A DNA stretch of 64,000 nucleotides, from positions 111,778 to 175,777 of the forward strand of contig CBESWG010000003.1 of NCBI GenBank assembly GCA_965533275.1, in the 5' to 3' direction. Each line of letters begins with the position of its first letter. The first letter of the stretch is position 1. Made by a program: the position numbers and the translations under genes. This document shows, piece after piece, positions 42,013 through 52,164 of the stretch. This DNA comes from JAUXEH01 sp965533275 (GTDB taxonomy: Bacteria > Acidobacteriota > Aminicenantia > Aminicenantales > Aminicenantaceae). Under the pieces are notes generated by a model that saw nothing but the letters and a program-made list of their open reading frames with translations, searched no databases and was not told the DNA's origin.

Positions 42013-43961
42013 GACCCGGGCCAGTCCGGCACGGACCGACCCTCCTGGGCCAGGAAGACATCCATCTCTTCAAGGAAGGGACCCACTGCCGCCTCTACAC
42101 ACGCTTGGGATCCCATCGCCTCGTGCATGCCGGCGAAGAGGGAGTGTTTTTCGCTGTGTGGGCGCCGAATGCGAAGTCGGTTTCGGTGGTCGGAGATTTT
42201 AACGCATGGGCGCCCGGGGACCACCCCCTGGCTGTCCGTTGGGACGAATCAGGCATCTGGGAAGGCTTCATACCGGGATTGAGTCAGGGGGATCTGTACA
42301 AATATCACATCATTCCCCGCGAGGGCGGAAAGGGCCTGAACAAGGGCGATCCCTTTGCCCGGCGTTGGGAGGAGCCGCCGCGCACCGCCTCGGTGGTATG
42401 GTCTACTTCGTACCGCTGGCGGGACCAGGCCTGGATGCGGGAAAGGCGCCGGGCGAACGCCTCGTGCACGCCGACATCGATCTATGAGATGCACCTAGGC
42501 TCGTGGCGCAGGAAGGAGGACCCGGCCGGCGGCTTCCTGGGCTACCGGGAGGTGGCGGACCCACTGGTCCGATATGCCAAGCACATGGGATTCACGCACG
42601 TGGAATTCCTGCCTTTGATGGAGCATCCCTTCTACGGCTCTTGGGGCTATCAAACGACGGGCTACTTCGCCCCCACCTGCCGCTATGGAACCCCCGAAGA
42701 CCTGATGTATCTCATCGACCGCCTCCACAGGAACGGCATCGGCGTGATCCTGGACTGGGTCCCCTCGCATTTTCCCTCCGATGAGTTCGCCCTGGAACGG
42801 TTCGACGGGACAAACCTTTTCGAGCATGCCGATCCCCGCCAGGGTTTCCATCCGGACTGGAAGAGCTGCATCTTCAACTACGGGCGCGGCGAGGTGCGGA
42901 GCTTCTTGAGCAGCAGCGCCATCTACTGGCTGGACCGATTCCACGCCGACGGAGTGCGGGTGGATGCCGTCGCCTCGATGCTGTATCTGGACTACTCCCG
43001 TGAGGAGGGGGAATGGGTGCCCAACCGCTTCGGAGGGCGTGAGAACCTCGAGGCCATCGAATTCCTCCAGCAGCTGAATCGGGTGCAGGAGAGCGAGTAC
43101 CCGGACGCATGGACCTATGCCGAGGAATCGACTGCCTGGCCCAAGGTGACCCGGCCTCTCGGAGAGGGGGGATTGGGATTCGGCTCGAAATGGAGCCTGG
43201 GCTGGATGCACGACTCCCTGGATTTCTTTTCCAAGGAGCCGGTCCACCGCCAATACCATCACGACCGCCTGACATTCAGCCTGTGGTACGCCTTCAACGA
43301 GGATTTCGTGCTGCCCCTCTCTCATGACGAGGTCGTGCACGGCAAGGGATCCCTCCTGGGGAAGATGCCCGGAGACGAATGGCAGAAGTTTGCCAACCTG
43401 CGCCTGCTGCTGGGCTGGATGTTCACTCATCCGGGGAACAAGCTCCTCTTCATGGGCGGGGAGTTCGGCCAGCAGGGGGAGTGGCGGCATGATGAGGGCC
43501 TCGACTGGCATCTCCTGGATCGTCCCCTGCACCGGGGAATCCAGCACTGGGTCAGGGATCTCAACCGCCTCTACCGCTCGCACCCGGCGCTGTTCGAGCT
43601 GGACCAGGTCCCGGATGGATTCGAGTGGATCGACTTCAGCGATGCGGAGAATGGTGTGGTCTCTTTCCTGCGCCATCCCAGCGGGAACGCCTCTCCGCTG
43701 CTGGTGGTCTGCAACCTCACGCCCGTCCCCCGCCTTGGATACCGGATCGGGGTACCCCTGGAGGGAGCCTGGAGAGAGCTGCTGAACAGCGATGCCCGTG
43801 TTTATGGGGGGAGTGGGATGGGGAACCTGGGCGGGATCGAAACAGGATGTGAATCCGCTCATGGTAGGGCATCCTCGCTGTCCTTGACTCTCCCACCCCT
43901 GAGCCTCCTGGTCTTTTCCGGCCCGGAAGAGAAGGATCGGCCTCACGGGGACGTGGGATGA
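42009..43961 (+). CDS. glgB: 1,4-alpha-glucan branching enzyme (GH13)
   Basis: The 650-aa product has an N-terminal CBM48 domain (EGVFFAVWAPNAKSVSVVGDFNAW) and a GH13 barrel. The barrel motifs are DWVPSHFPSDE (region I), VRVDAVASML with nucleophile Asp319, TYAEESTAWP with acid/base Glu372 and LSHDEVVHG with Asp440. It introduces alpha-1,6 branches. The ATGA overlap with glgA and a second ATGA overlap with the next gene show a tightly coupled operon. Confidence 0.96.
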   Translation: MRPGPVRHGPTLLGQEDIHLFKEGTHCRLYTRLGSHRLVHAGEEGVFFAVWAPNAKSVSVVGDFNAWAPGDHPLAVRWDESGIWEGFIPGLSQGDLYKYHIIPREGGKGLNKGDPFARRWEEPPRTASVVWSTSYRWRDQAWMRERRRANASCTPTSIYEMHLGSWRRKEDPAGGFLGYREVADPLVRYAKHMGFTHVEFLPLMEHPFYGSWGYQTTGYFAPTCRYGTPEDLMYLIDRLHRNGIGVILDWVPSHFPSDEFALERFDGTNLFEHADPRQGFHPDWKSCIFNYGRGEVRSFLSSSAIYWLDRFHADGVRVDAVASMLYLDYSREEGEWVPNRFGGRENLEAIEFLQQLNRVQESEYPDAWTYAEESTAWPKVTRPLGEGGLGFGSKWSLGWMHDSLDFFSKEPVHRQYHHDRLTFSLWYAFNEDFVLPLSHDEVVHGKGSLLGKMPGDEWQKFANLRLLLGWMFTHPGNKLLFMGGEFGQQGEWRHDEGLDWHLLDRPLHRGIQHWVRDLNRLYRSHPALFELDQVPDGFEWIDFSDAENGVVSFLRHPSGNASPLLVVCNLTPVPRLGYRIGVPLEGAWRELLNSDARVYGGSGMGNLGGIETGCESAHGRASSLSLTLPPLSLLVFSGPEEKDRPHGDVG

Positions 43962-46390
43962 AGCCCTCCGTCTGCCTCCACGGCCATTTCTACCAGCCCC
44001 CCCGCGAAAATCCCTGGCTGGAGGAGATCGAGATCCAGGACTCGGCCCACCCGTTCCATGATTGGAACGCGCGCATCACGGCCGAATGTTATGCTCCCAA
44101 TTCCGCCGCCCGTATCCTGGGCCCTGATGACCGGATCACGTCCATTGTGAACAACTATGCCCTGATGAGCTTCGATTTCGGGCCCACGCTCCTTTTCTGG
44201 CTGGAGATCCACGAAAGCGAGACCTATGCGGCGATCCTGGAGGCGGATCGACTCAGCCGAGCTCGCTTTGGTGGATTTGGATCGGCCATGGCTCAGGCCT
44301 ACAACCACACGATCCTCCCCCTGTCCAACCGCCGCGATAAACGCACCCAGGTCCTCTGGGGGATCCGGGATTTCATCCACCGGTTCGGGCGTCGGCCGGA
44401 AGGTATGTGGCTTCCGGAGACCGCGGTGGACCTGGAATCCCTGGAAATCCTGGCTGAGCAGGGAATTCTTTTTACGGTCCTGGCGCCGCATCAGGCCGGC
44501 CGCACGCGCCAGCTGGGGTCCGACACCTGGCAGGATGTGGACGGGGCATCGGTCGACACGCGGTCCGCGTATCTCTGCCGCCTCGAATCCGGCCGGAGCA
44601 TCTCCCTCTTCTTCTATGACGGGCCCCTCTCGCGTGACCTGGCCTTCGGCGATATGCTGAAACACGGCCGGAAACTGGCAAACATCCTGACGCAGGGGCC
44701 CGATGCCGATCCTGAATTCCCCCAAATCAGGCATATCGCGGTTGACGGAGAGACCTTCGGTCACCATCACCGTTTCGGGGATATGTCCCTGGCCACCTGC
44801 CTGGATGCGATCGAACATGGAACGGAAGCACACCTGACGAACTATGCCGAGTTCCTCGACCGGCATCCCCCCCGGCTCGAGGTCGAGATCGTCGAAAACA
44901 CGTCCTGGAGCTGTGCCCACGGCGTGGACCGCTGGCGGGGCGGCTGCGGGTGCCGCACGGGCGGGAATCCTGAGGGAACCCTGGCCTGGCGCGCACCCCT
45001 CCGGGAGGCGCTGGATTTTGCCCGGGATGGATTCGCATCCGTGTTCGAGCGGGCCCTGAGCCCCTGGGCGGACGATCCCTGGGTTCTCAGGGACGGATAC
45101 ATCGCTGTCATCCTGGTTCGCTCTGAAGAGACACGGAACACATTCCTTAAGGAACATGGGCTGCAGTCCCTGTCCGATGTAGAGCGCGTCAGGCTATGGA
45201 AATCGCTGGAGATGCAGAGGGCGGGAAACCTCATGTATACGAGCTGTGGATGGTTCTTCGACGATATCGCCGGGATCGAGTCGGTCCAGATCCTTCAGTA
45301 TGCGGCCCGGGGGCTGCAGCTGGCGCGTGAGATCGGGGGAGAAGATCTCGAGCCGGAGTTTCTCTCTCTGCTGAAAAAGGCTCCGTGCAACGATCCCAGG
45401 TTCGAAGACGGAGGCGATCTCTTTGAAAAACGCGTGAGGCCTGCTGTTCTTGACTTTCTCAGGGTCGGGGTCCATCACGGCATCGCTTCACTTTTCATGG
45501 AAGACCCGAAGCAGGCTTCCCCGGCCGCCTTCCAAATAGACAGGGAGGTGTGGGAGAGCCGGGAGAGGGAAAACGATCGGCTGGCAGTGGGGCGCAGCCG
45601 TGTCCGCTCCCTCCTCACAGGGGAAGCAAAGCACATAAGCTACAGCGCACTGTTCCAGGGTGAACACCGCCTCCTGGCGTCCGCGTCCAGCGGGATGTCG
45701 GGAGAGGAATTCCAGACCGCAGGCAAAGCGATCCTGGACGCGTTCCAGGCGCAGGATGCCGCTGAGGTCCTGTCCCTGCAGTCGCAACTCCTGGGACCAG
45801 CCCGTTACACGCTCCAGCATCTTTTCAAGGACACCAAGAGGCGGGTCGTTCAGGGCCAGCTGGATGCGGTTCTCCAGGAATTTGAGGCTTCGGTGCGGCC
45901 GTTCTATGCCAGGCACCGGGAGTTTGTTCGGGCCGCCCGCAGGATGAACGTCCCGCTCCCGGAGTCCCTGGCCTCAGCGGTGGGCTTCCTGCGGAACCGG
46001 GATGTCATCCGCATGCTCGAGGCGGCAGTGCCTCCGGACCTGGATGCGCTGCGGGATTTTGCTGCCGAGGTCCAGGAGGGCGTCTTTCTCCCTGAAGAAG
46101 CTGCGCTCGGCCAAGCGGTCAGCGGGCGGCTCCTGGCCCTACTGGAGGCTTTGATCAAAGATTCCGGGAGCATTCATCTTCTGCGGCTGATCTGCGGGCT
46201 GCTCGATGCCGTAGAAGGGCTTTCACTGCAGCTGGAACTCTGGAAGAGCCAGAACCTGTTCCTGGCCTGGGTGGGCTCTGCGCTCCCGCCTATCCGGGAA
46301 CGTGCCAGGGCAGGTCGGAAGGAAGCTCACAAGCAGATGGATATGGCAGTGCAGCTGGGCGATCTTCTCTCCGTCGAGGTGCGGGACTAG
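43958..46390 (+). CDS. GH57-type glycoside hydrolase with DUF3536
   Basis: The 810-residue product has a GH57 catalytic domain at the N-terminus (SVCLHGHFYQPPRENPWLE, then WLPETAVDLESLEILAEQGI). The C-terminal ~450 residues match DUF3536 (SWSCAHGVDRWRGGCGC, then long helical region with LFQGEHRLLASASSGM). GH57 enzymes are retaining alpha-glucan hydrolases, transferases or branching enzymes. The DUF3536 group is usually found in glycogen loci but its reaction is not settled. A role in glycogen debranching or remodelling is inferred from position between glgB and malQ. Confidence 0.9.
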   Translation: MKPSVCLHGHFYQPPRENPWLEEIEIQDSAHPFHDWNARITAECYAPNSAARILGPDDRITSIVNNYALMSFDFGPTLLFWLEIHESETYAAILEADRLSRARFGGFGSAMAQAYNHTILPLSNRRDKRTQVLWGIRDFIHRFGRRPEGMWLPETAVDLESLEILAEQGILFTVLAPHQAGRTRQLGSDTWQDVDGASVDTRSAYLCRLESGRSISLFFYDGPLSRDLAFGDMLKHGRKLANILTQGPDADPEFPQIRHIAVDGETFGHHHRFGDMSLATCLDAIEHGTEAHLTNYAEFLDRHPPRLEVEIVENTSWSCAHGVDRWRGGCGCRTGGNPEGTLAWRAPLREALDFARDGFASVFERALSPWADDPWVLRDGYIAVILVRSEETRNTFLKEHGLQSLSDVERVRLWKSLEMQRAGNLMYTSCGWFFDDIAGIESVQILQYAARGLQLAREIGGEDLEPEFLSLLKKAPCNDPRFEDGGDLFEKRVRPAVLDFLRVGVHHGIASLFMEDPKQASPAAFQIDREVWESRERENDRLAVGRSRVRSLLTGEAKHISYSALFQGEHRLLASASSGMSGEEFQTAGKAILDAFQAQDAAEVLSLQSQLLGPARYTLQHLFKDTKRRVVQGQLDAVLQEFEASVRPFYARHREFVRAARRMNVPLPESLASAVGFLRNRDVIRMLEAAVPPDLDALRDFAAEVQEGVFLPEEAALGQAVSGRLLALLEALIKDSGSIHLLRLICGLLDAVEGLSLQLELWKSQNLFLAWVGSALPPIRERARAGRKEAHKQMDMAVQLGDLLSVEVRD

Positions 46391-47896
46391 GTGTCTGAGC
46401 TGGAGCGGTCCGCGGGTATCCTGCTGCATCTCACGTCCCTGCCCTCCGGGGGGGGCATTGGAGACCTCGGCCCGCAGGCCTTCAGGTTGATCGAACTCAT
46501 GTCCGCAGCTGGATGGGCATACTGGCAGGTGCTTCCCATCCACCCCACAGAACCGCGTTTCGACAACTCCCCCTATCACAGCACGTCTGCCCATGCCGGC
46601 AATCCTCTGTTCATCAGCTTGGGGGGACTAGTGAAGGAGGGCTGGCTTCGGCCTGTTGAGGTGGAAAGAGCCGAAGTCCCCGCTGGAGAATGTGTGGATT
46701 ATGCGGCTGCGCGCCGCCTGAAACGGCGGCTGCTGCACACGGCGTTCCAGCGATTCTCGATGGGACGTGATCCGGCCGACTTTGAGCGGTTTTGTAATAC
46801 GAATTCGGGCTGGCTCGAAGATTTTGCTCTCTTCTCGGTCCTGCACCGCAAGTTCCAGGGGAGTCCCTGGCATGCCTGGCCTGTTCCCTTGAGAGACCGA
46901 GATCCCGAGGCCCTTGCCTTAATGGGGGCTGAGCATCTGCCAGCCCTGCGGGAGATCCAATTCCTGCAGTATGTGTTCTCCCGCCAATGGAGGGACCTGC
47001 GGGAACACGCGCGTATGAAGAGTGTCCGACTGATCGGGGACCTCCCCATCTATGTCACCTATGACAGCGCCGATGTGTGGGCCGCCCCGCACTATTTCAA
47101 GCTGAAGTCGAACAAGCGGCCTTCGCATGCAGCCGGGGTTCCCCCCGACTATTTCAGCCGTACCGGCCAGCTCTGGGGCAATCCGCTGTACCGGTGGTCC
47201 GAGCTGAAGCGGAGTGGATTCCGCTGGTGGATCGATCGCCTTGGCTTGTCGCTGGAACGCTTCGACCTCTTGAGGATCGACCATTTCCGCGGCCTGGTCC
47301 GCTATTGGCAGGTGCCGGCCGGTGCCCGAACAGCGAGTCGAGGGTCCTGGCAGAGGGCACCGGCTGCTGAGTTTCTGGAGCGGGTACGGAAGGAGTTCCC
47401 GCGACTCCCCTTCATCGCCGAAGACCTGGGGACCATCACACCGGATGTCGTGGAGATCCGGGAACGGTTTGGGCTGAGGGGTATGAAGGTGCTCCAGTTT
47501 GCCTTTGGCGATGCTGACCCGGATCATCCCTTCCTCCCGCACACATACCCCGCCCGCTGTGTGGCATATACGGGGACTCACGACAACAACACGCTGCGCG
47601 GATGGTACGAGGATGAGATCGATCCCAGCACTCGGGAGCGGGTGCTTGCCTACCTGGGCCGGGGTACCGGATCCTCGGATGCGGTGGTGGGGTTGATCCG
47701 GCTCCTTCTGGGCTCGCCTGCGGACCTGGTTGTGCTGCCGGCCCAGGACCTCCTGGGTCTCGGATCCGAGGCCCGCATGAACCTCCCGGGCTCCCGAAGC
47801 GGAAACTGGAGGTGGCGCCTCACTCCCCGGCAGTTGGAGATGGCCTTCAGCACAGAGGCCGCTCGCCAGCTCGCGGGATGCGGCCGGCGGCTCTGA
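46391..47896 (+). CDS. malQ: 4-alpha-glucanotransferase (amylomaltase, GH77)
   Basis: The GTG start directly follows the stop of the GH57 gene, with GAGG about ten bases upstream. The 501-aa product has GH77 hallmarks: RSAGILLHLTSLPSGGGIGDLG, GDLPIYVTYDSADVWA, LRIDHFRGL with the nucleophile Asp, FIAEDLG with the acid/base Glu and YTGTHDNNTLRGW. It disproportionates malto-oligosaccharides released during glycogen turnover. It is the last gene of the plus-strand operon and converges on galT. Confidence 0.95.
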   Translation: MSELERSAGILLHLTSLPSGGGIGDLGPQAFRLIELMSAAGWAYWQVLPIHPTEPRFDNSPYHSTSAHAGNPLFISLGGLVKEGWLRPVEVERAEVPAGECVDYAAARRLKRRLLHTAFQRFSMGRDPADFERFCNTNSGWLEDFALFSVLHRKFQGSPWHAWPVPLRDRDPEALALMGAEHLPALREIQFLQYVFSRQWRDLREHARMKSVRLIGDLPIYVTYDSADVWAAPHYFKLKSNKRPSHAAGVPPDYFSRTGQLWGNPLYRWSELKRSGFRWWIDRLGLSLERFDLLRIDHFRGLVRYWQVPAGARTASRGSWQRAPAAEFLERVRKEFPRLPFIAEDLGTITPDVVEIRERFGLRGMKVLQFAFGDADPDHPFLPHTYPARCVAYTGTHDNNTLRGWYEDEIDPSTRERVLAYLGRGTGSSDAVVGLIRLLLGSPADLVVLPAQDLLGLGSEARMNLPGSRSGNWRWRLTPRQLEMAFSTEAARQLAGCGRRL

Positions 47897-47914
47897 GCCC
47901 GCATGTTTCCCCCC

Positions 47915-48952
47915 CTATGTGTTTTTCCAGATCTCCCTGAGCAGGCGTGCCGATTCTTCGGGGAACGCCGGATTGATGTGGAATCCGCTGCCCCATTCAA
48001 AGCCGGCAGGCGGGAGCTGCCTGGGGAGGATCTCCAAGTGCCAGTGGGATGCGGCCCTCAGGGAGTTAGGATCCCATCCCTCGGATCCCATGGCGGCAGG
48101 ATTGGGTGTGGTGTTGAGGAAGTAGTTGTAGGGGGGATCATCCAGCAGCGCCTTTAAACTCAGCAGGGTATCTTTGAGCATGCCGGATAGGCTGGACAGG
48201 TCCTCAATGCCCATCTCCGTGAAATCCGGCATGTGCCTGACCGGCGCGATCATGGCTTCGAAAGGGAATCGCGAAGCGAAAGGGGCCAGCGCAATGAAGC
48301 CATCGGCCTCATGGATCACACGGGTTCCGCTGGCCTTTTCCTGTTGTATCAGGGTGCACAGCAGGCATGTCCCGGTTTTTGTGTGATGCTGGAGGGCCGT
48401 CTCCAGCTTCAACCTGACGTTTTGGGGGATGACCGGTGTGGCGATGAGCTGCGAGTGGGGATGAACCAGGGAAGCCCCGGCAGGGATCTTGTGGTTCTTG
48501 AAGATGAGGGCATAGGCCAGCCGGCTGTCCTGATATACCGAGAGCAGCCTCAGGCGATAGGTCTCGATCACCGACCGGACATGGATCAGCGGCAGGTCGG
48601 CCAGGCTGTCCGTGTGGCCTGGGGATTCGATAATGACCTCGTGCGCCCCAACGCCCCGCCTCTTTTCCAAAAGGCCCGAACGTTCGTCCTCTCCCTCCAG
48701 AGATCGTCTCAGGGCGGGGAAGCGGTTGGGAACGACCCGCACGGTCCACCCCGGCGTGTCCGGCCCCTCTCCCCCGGACTCCCTGAGGGCCCACAGTTCG
48801 GGGGGTGTTTCTCTCTCGTTTCCTTCACAGAAGGGACAGGGCAGGGCCTGACCGGGGTGTGTCGTGCCTGCGATCTCTTGAGGTCTCTTGTCCCGTTCCG
48901 GGGCGATGATCACCCATCTGTCCAGCAGCGGGTCGTGTCTGATCTCGGACAT
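47915..48952 (-). CDS. galT: Galactose-1-phosphate uridylyltransferase (HIT superfamily)
   Basis: The 345-residue product has the zinc-site region PCPFCEGNE and the catalytic HPHSQL (H-x-H with the uridylylated histidine). The second half reads FEAMIAPVRHMPDF and WHLEILPRQ. AGAGG lies eight bases before the ATG. No galK or galE gene is near; in glycogen loci such GalT-like proteins may act on glucose-1-phosphate/UDP-sugars. It is transcribed after glgP with ~30 bases between. Confidence 0.9.
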   Translation of the reverse strand: MSEIRHDPLLDRWVIIAPERDKRPQEIAGTTHPGQALPCPFCEGNERETPPELWALRESGGEGPDTPGWTVRVVPNRFPALRRSLEGEDERSGLLEKRRGVGAHEVIIESPGHTDSLADLPLIHVRSVIETYRLRLLSVYQDSRLAYALIFKNHKIPAGASLVHPHSQLIATPVIPQNVRLKLETALQHHTKTGTCLLCTLIQQEKASGTRVIHEADGFIALAPFASRFPFEAMIAPVRHMPDFTEMGIEDLSSLSGMLKDTLLSLKALLDDPPYNYFLNTTPNPAAMGSEGWDPNSLRAASHWHLEILPRQLPPAGFEWGSGFHINPAFPEESARLLREIWKNT

Positions 48953-48982
48953 CCGTTCAACCTCTTCCCTCGATCCCGAAGT

Positions 48983-50713
48983 TCATGATCCCTGGTTGTG
49001 CGTGGGATGATAGGCGTTGTTGAGGTATTGGTACATCATGCGCTGCGCAGTGAAAAATGAGCCGTTCAGGGCGATTGAGGAACGCATGATGCTGGCATAG
49101 TCCATCGGTCTACGGTAGTACATCGGCAGGATCACGGATTCCAGCTTGTGGTACAGTGACGCGGCTTCTGCCGAGTCCGAGTCGCGCCCTTCAGGCCCTC
49201 CGTCGATAGACCAGCCGGTCACTCCCTCCACATGCCCTTCCAGCCACCAGCCATCCGGCACGCTGAGGCTGGGGACTCCGTTGAGGGCAGCCTTCATACC
49301 GCTTGTGCCCGAAGCCTCCTGCGGTTTTCTGGGAGTGTTCAGCCAGAGATCCACCCCGGAGCAGAGCGACTTGCCCAGGCTCATCTTGTAGCCCTGCAGG
49401 TAGACGACGGCGATGTCGTCCTCCAAGGACTCGGCCGCGGCGAAGATCCTTCGGATCAACTCCTTCCCTCCCTCGTCGTGGGGGTGAGCCTTCCCGGCAA
49501 AGATCAGCTGGAATCGGCCCGCCTTCCTGGCGATGGCCCGCAGGCGGTCCAGGTCGGTGAAGATCAGATCGGCGCGCTTGTAGGGCGTGGCCCTCCGGGC
49601 GAAACCGATCGTGAAGACATCCTCCTCCAGCTTCCGGCCGGAGCGCCGAGCGACCTCCTGCATCAGGTGCTGCTTCGCTTCTTTGTGGGCGGCCATGATC
49701 TCTTCCCGCGTGATGTTGATGGCGTACCGCAGGTAGAGGCTGTCCTCCTGCCATTCCTGCATGTGGCGGTCATAGAGAGTCTTGAAAGGCGGCGCGGTCC
49801 AGGTGGCGGCATGGACTCCGTTGGTGATGGAATTGATGGGGTATTCGGGGAACATGTCCTGCGAGATCTTTTCGTGCCGGTGGGAGACTCCGTTGACATA
49901 CCAGGAAAACATCAGGGCCAGCGAGGTCAGGTTGAGCTCATCCCCGACTTTGGCCCGGCCGGCTGCCAGGAAGCCTGCCTGCTTCTCTCCCAATACTTGG
50001 GTAACGAGGTCCAGGGGAAACTTGTCGTGTCCCGCCGGGATCGGAGTGTGGGTGGTAAACACACACATCTGACGGACCCGGTCGATGTCCTGCCGGGTTG
50101 CCTGCATCAGGTCCTTTTCCCCAAGGCGCTCCTGGAGCAGGGCCAGCCCGAGCAGGGCGGAGTGTCCTTCGTTCATGTGAAAGGCTTGGATGTCTGCATA
50201 ACCCAGGGCACGCAGCATGGCCACCCCTCCCAATCCCAGCACGGCCTCCTGGCAGAGGCGGTAGCGCAGGTCCCCGCCGTAGAGATGATCTGTGAGGGAG
50301 CGGTCCCACTCCGAGTTCTCCCGCAGACATGTATCCAGGAAAAAGACGGGTACGCTGTGTCCCGAGCCGCTCTGGATCTGATAACGCCAGGCTTGGATCC
50401 GCACTGTACGGCCTTCGAGGGAGACACTGATCCTGGGCTCCATGAGTTCCAGGAATTCCTCGGGATTCCAGTCAAAGGGACTCTCCGACTGGAGTCCGTC
50501 AGGATCCAGCTTTTGACGGAAGTATCCCTTGCGGTGGAGGAGGGTGACCCCGACCAGCGGGATGGACAGGTCTGCGGCCGCCTTGAGCGTATCGCCGGCC
50601 AGCACACCCAGCCCACCGCTGTAGGTGGGCATGTCGGATTCCAGGCCCACCTCCATGGAGAAGTAGGCTATGGACGAAGAGGGAGAAGGCTTGGGGGTGA
50701 GGGTTAGGGTCAT
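48983..50713 (-). CDS. glgP: Alpha-glucan phosphorylase, short type (GT35)
   Basis: From ATG 50713 (AAGGA ~9 bases upstream) the product is 576 aa; a GTG at 50743 is less likely. It begins AYFSMEVGLESDMPTYSGGLGVLAGD, the entry of the short phosphorylase type (TIGR02094-like). The C-terminal GTSGMKAALNGVPSLSVPDGWW holds the PLP-binding lysine. FTTHTPIPAGHDKF is also conserved. It releases glucose-1-phosphate from glycogen. It lies 13 bases after glgC, so synthesis and degradation genes are co-transcribed. Confidence 0.93.
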   Translation of the reverse strand: MTLTLTPKPSPSSSIAYFSMEVGLESDMPTYSGGLGVLAGDTLKAAADLSIPLVGVTLLHRKGYFRQKLDPDGLQSESPFDWNPEEFLELMEPRISVSLEGRTVRIQAWRYQIQSGSGHSVPVFFLDTCLRENSEWDRSLTDHLYGGDLRYRLCQEAVLGLGGVAMLRALGYADIQAFHMNEGHSALLGLALLQERLGEKDLMQATRQDIDRVRQMCVFTTHTPIPAGHDKFPLDLVTQVLGEKQAGFLAAGRAKVGDELNLTSLALMFSWYVNGVSHRHEKISQDMFPEYPINSITNGVHAATWTAPPFKTLYDRHMQEWQEDSLYLRYAINITREEIMAAHKEAKQHLMQEVARRSGRKLEEDVFTIGFARRATPYKRADLIFTDLDRLRAIARKAGRFQLIFAGKAHPHDEGGKELIRRIFAAAESLEDDIAVVYLQGYKMSLGKSLCSGVDLWLNTPRKPQEASGTSGMKAALNGVPSLSVPDGWWLEGHVEGVTGWSIDGGPEGRDSDSAEAASLYHKLESVILPMYYRRPMDYASIMRSSIALNGSFFTAQRMMYQYLNNAYHPTHNQGS

Positions 50714-50726
50714 GGGATGGTTCCTT

Positions 50727-52004
50727 TCAGATCTCGGTTCCACTGGGGATCACTGCGTTCTTTGGGATCACTGTGATGCCGTCAACGATGTGACAGCTCT
50801 CACACTGGTGCTGCTTCACACTACGCGTGTTTACCAACTTGACGTTATTGCCGATGCGTGCGTTCCGGTCGATGATGGCGTTGCGGATCTCGCAGTTGTC
50901 GCCTATCCCGATGTCGGGAATGCGGCGCTTTCTGCCGGTCGTGGTGTCTTTGTGCAGTTCGAAGCGGTTCGCTCCCATGAGTATGGTCCTGTCCAGCTTG
51001 GTGTTCCTTCCGATGCGGGACCTGATCCCGATGATGGAGTCTGTGATCCGGGCCCTGTTGATGATGCTTCCTTCACAGATGATGGAGCGGTCGATCACGG
51101 AATCATGGATCCGGGACCCCGGCAGGAACCGGGCCCGAGTGAATATGGGCTTGGCTTCGTCGTACAGGCGGAACTTGGGCCGGCTGCGGGTCAGGTCCAT
51201 GTGGGCCTGGAAAAAGCTCCGGATGGTTCCGATGTCTTCCCAGTAGCCGTCAAAGAAATAGCCGAAGACCTTCTTCCTGCGGATGGCATGGGGGATGACC
51301 TCTTTCCCGAAATCCCCAAATTCCGTGTCCTCCAGAAGCTCCTGGAGGACGGAGCGGTTGAATACGTATACTCCCATGGAAGCCAAGTGGGACCGCCCGC
51401 CCGCCTCCACATTGAAGCGGGTGAAAGTCTCCTCGGGGACACGCATCGAATCCAGGAGCTGCGGATCCTTGGGCTTTTCCTTGAAGTCCGTGATCTTCCC
51501 GTTCCGGCCGACCTTCATCACCCCGAATTGCGAGGCCTGTTTGGCAGGGACGGGATATACCGAGATGCTGATGTCCGCCTGTTTTTGTATGTGGAAATCG
51601 ATGAAGCGGCGGTAGTCCATCCGGTAGAGGTGATCCCCGGAGAGGATCAGCACGTAGTCCACTTCGCTGCGCAGGAAACCCAGGTTCTGGCGGACGGCGT
51701 CGGCCGTTCCCTGGTACCAGTCCCGGCTTTCCAACGTCTGTTGAGCGGACAGTATGGTCACGAAATCCCGCGTAAAATTGTCGAAGCGATAGGTCAGGAA
51801 GATGTGCCGGTGCAGGGACTCCGAGCTGAACTGGGTCAGGATGAAGATCTTCCTCAGGTCGGAGTGGATGCAGTTGCTGATGGGAAAGTCGATGAGCCGG
51901 AAGCGGCCGGCGATGGGGACGGCGGGTTTGCTGCGGATCCTGGTCAGCGGGTATAGACGGCTTCCCTGTCCACCCGCCATGATGATGGTCGCGACATTGT
52001 GCAT
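50727..52004 (-). CDS. glgC: Glucose-1-phosphate adenylyltransferase
   Basis: The 425-aa product makes ADP-glucose for GlgA. The nucleotide motif IIMAGGQGSRLYPLT, the substrate site FRLIDFPISNCIHSDL and HLYRMDYRRFIDFH are present. A left-handed beta-helix follows (ICEGSIINRARITDSIIGIRSRIG), as in allosteric bacterial GlgC. GGAG lies before the ATG. It is first of the minus-strand glgC-glgP-galT unit and divergent from the CNNM gene. Confidence 0.95.
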   Translation of the reverse strand: MHNVATIIMAGGQGSRLYPLTRIRSKPAVPIAGRFRLIDFPISNCIHSDLRKIFILTQFSSESLHRHIFLTYRFDNFTRDFVTILSAQQTLESRDWYQGTADAVRQNLGFLRSEVDYVLILSGDHLYRMDYRRFIDFHIQKQADISISVYPVPAKQASQFGVMKVGRNGKITDFKEKPKDPQLLDSMRVPEETFTRFNVEAGGRSHLASMGVYVFNRSVLQELLEDTEFGDFGKEVIPHAIRRKKVFGYFFDGYWEDIGTIRSFFQAHMDLTRSRPKFRLYDEAKPIFTRARFLPGSRIHDSVIDRSIICEGSIINRARITDSIIGIRSRIGRNTKLDRTILMGANRFELHKDTTTGRKRRIPDIGIGDNCEIRNAIIDRNARIGNNVKLVNTRSVKQHQCESCHIVDGITVIPKNAVIPSGTEI

Positions 52005-52164
52005 GCTGTGGGCTCCGATCCTTGAAATACGGATACTTCGAAGGCATTATAGTCCAAACCGCCGCCAAAATCACGCCCGACAGCTTCCCGTCCGCAGATT
52101 TCCCTGGTGTGTCTTTTCTTGCAGGGAGGATGAACACAAACGATTCCTCCTGGATTCCCGCCGA

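Noticed and set aside
42495..43946. 483-codon minus-strand frame inside glgB
   Set aside because: Opposite to the GH13 catalytic motifs; composition is that of reversed coding sequence.
49232..50707. 491-codon plus-strand frame inside glgP, and the 428-codon frame at 50670-51956 inside glgC
   Set aside because: Both are antisense to enzymes with full catalytic motifs and lack domains of their own.
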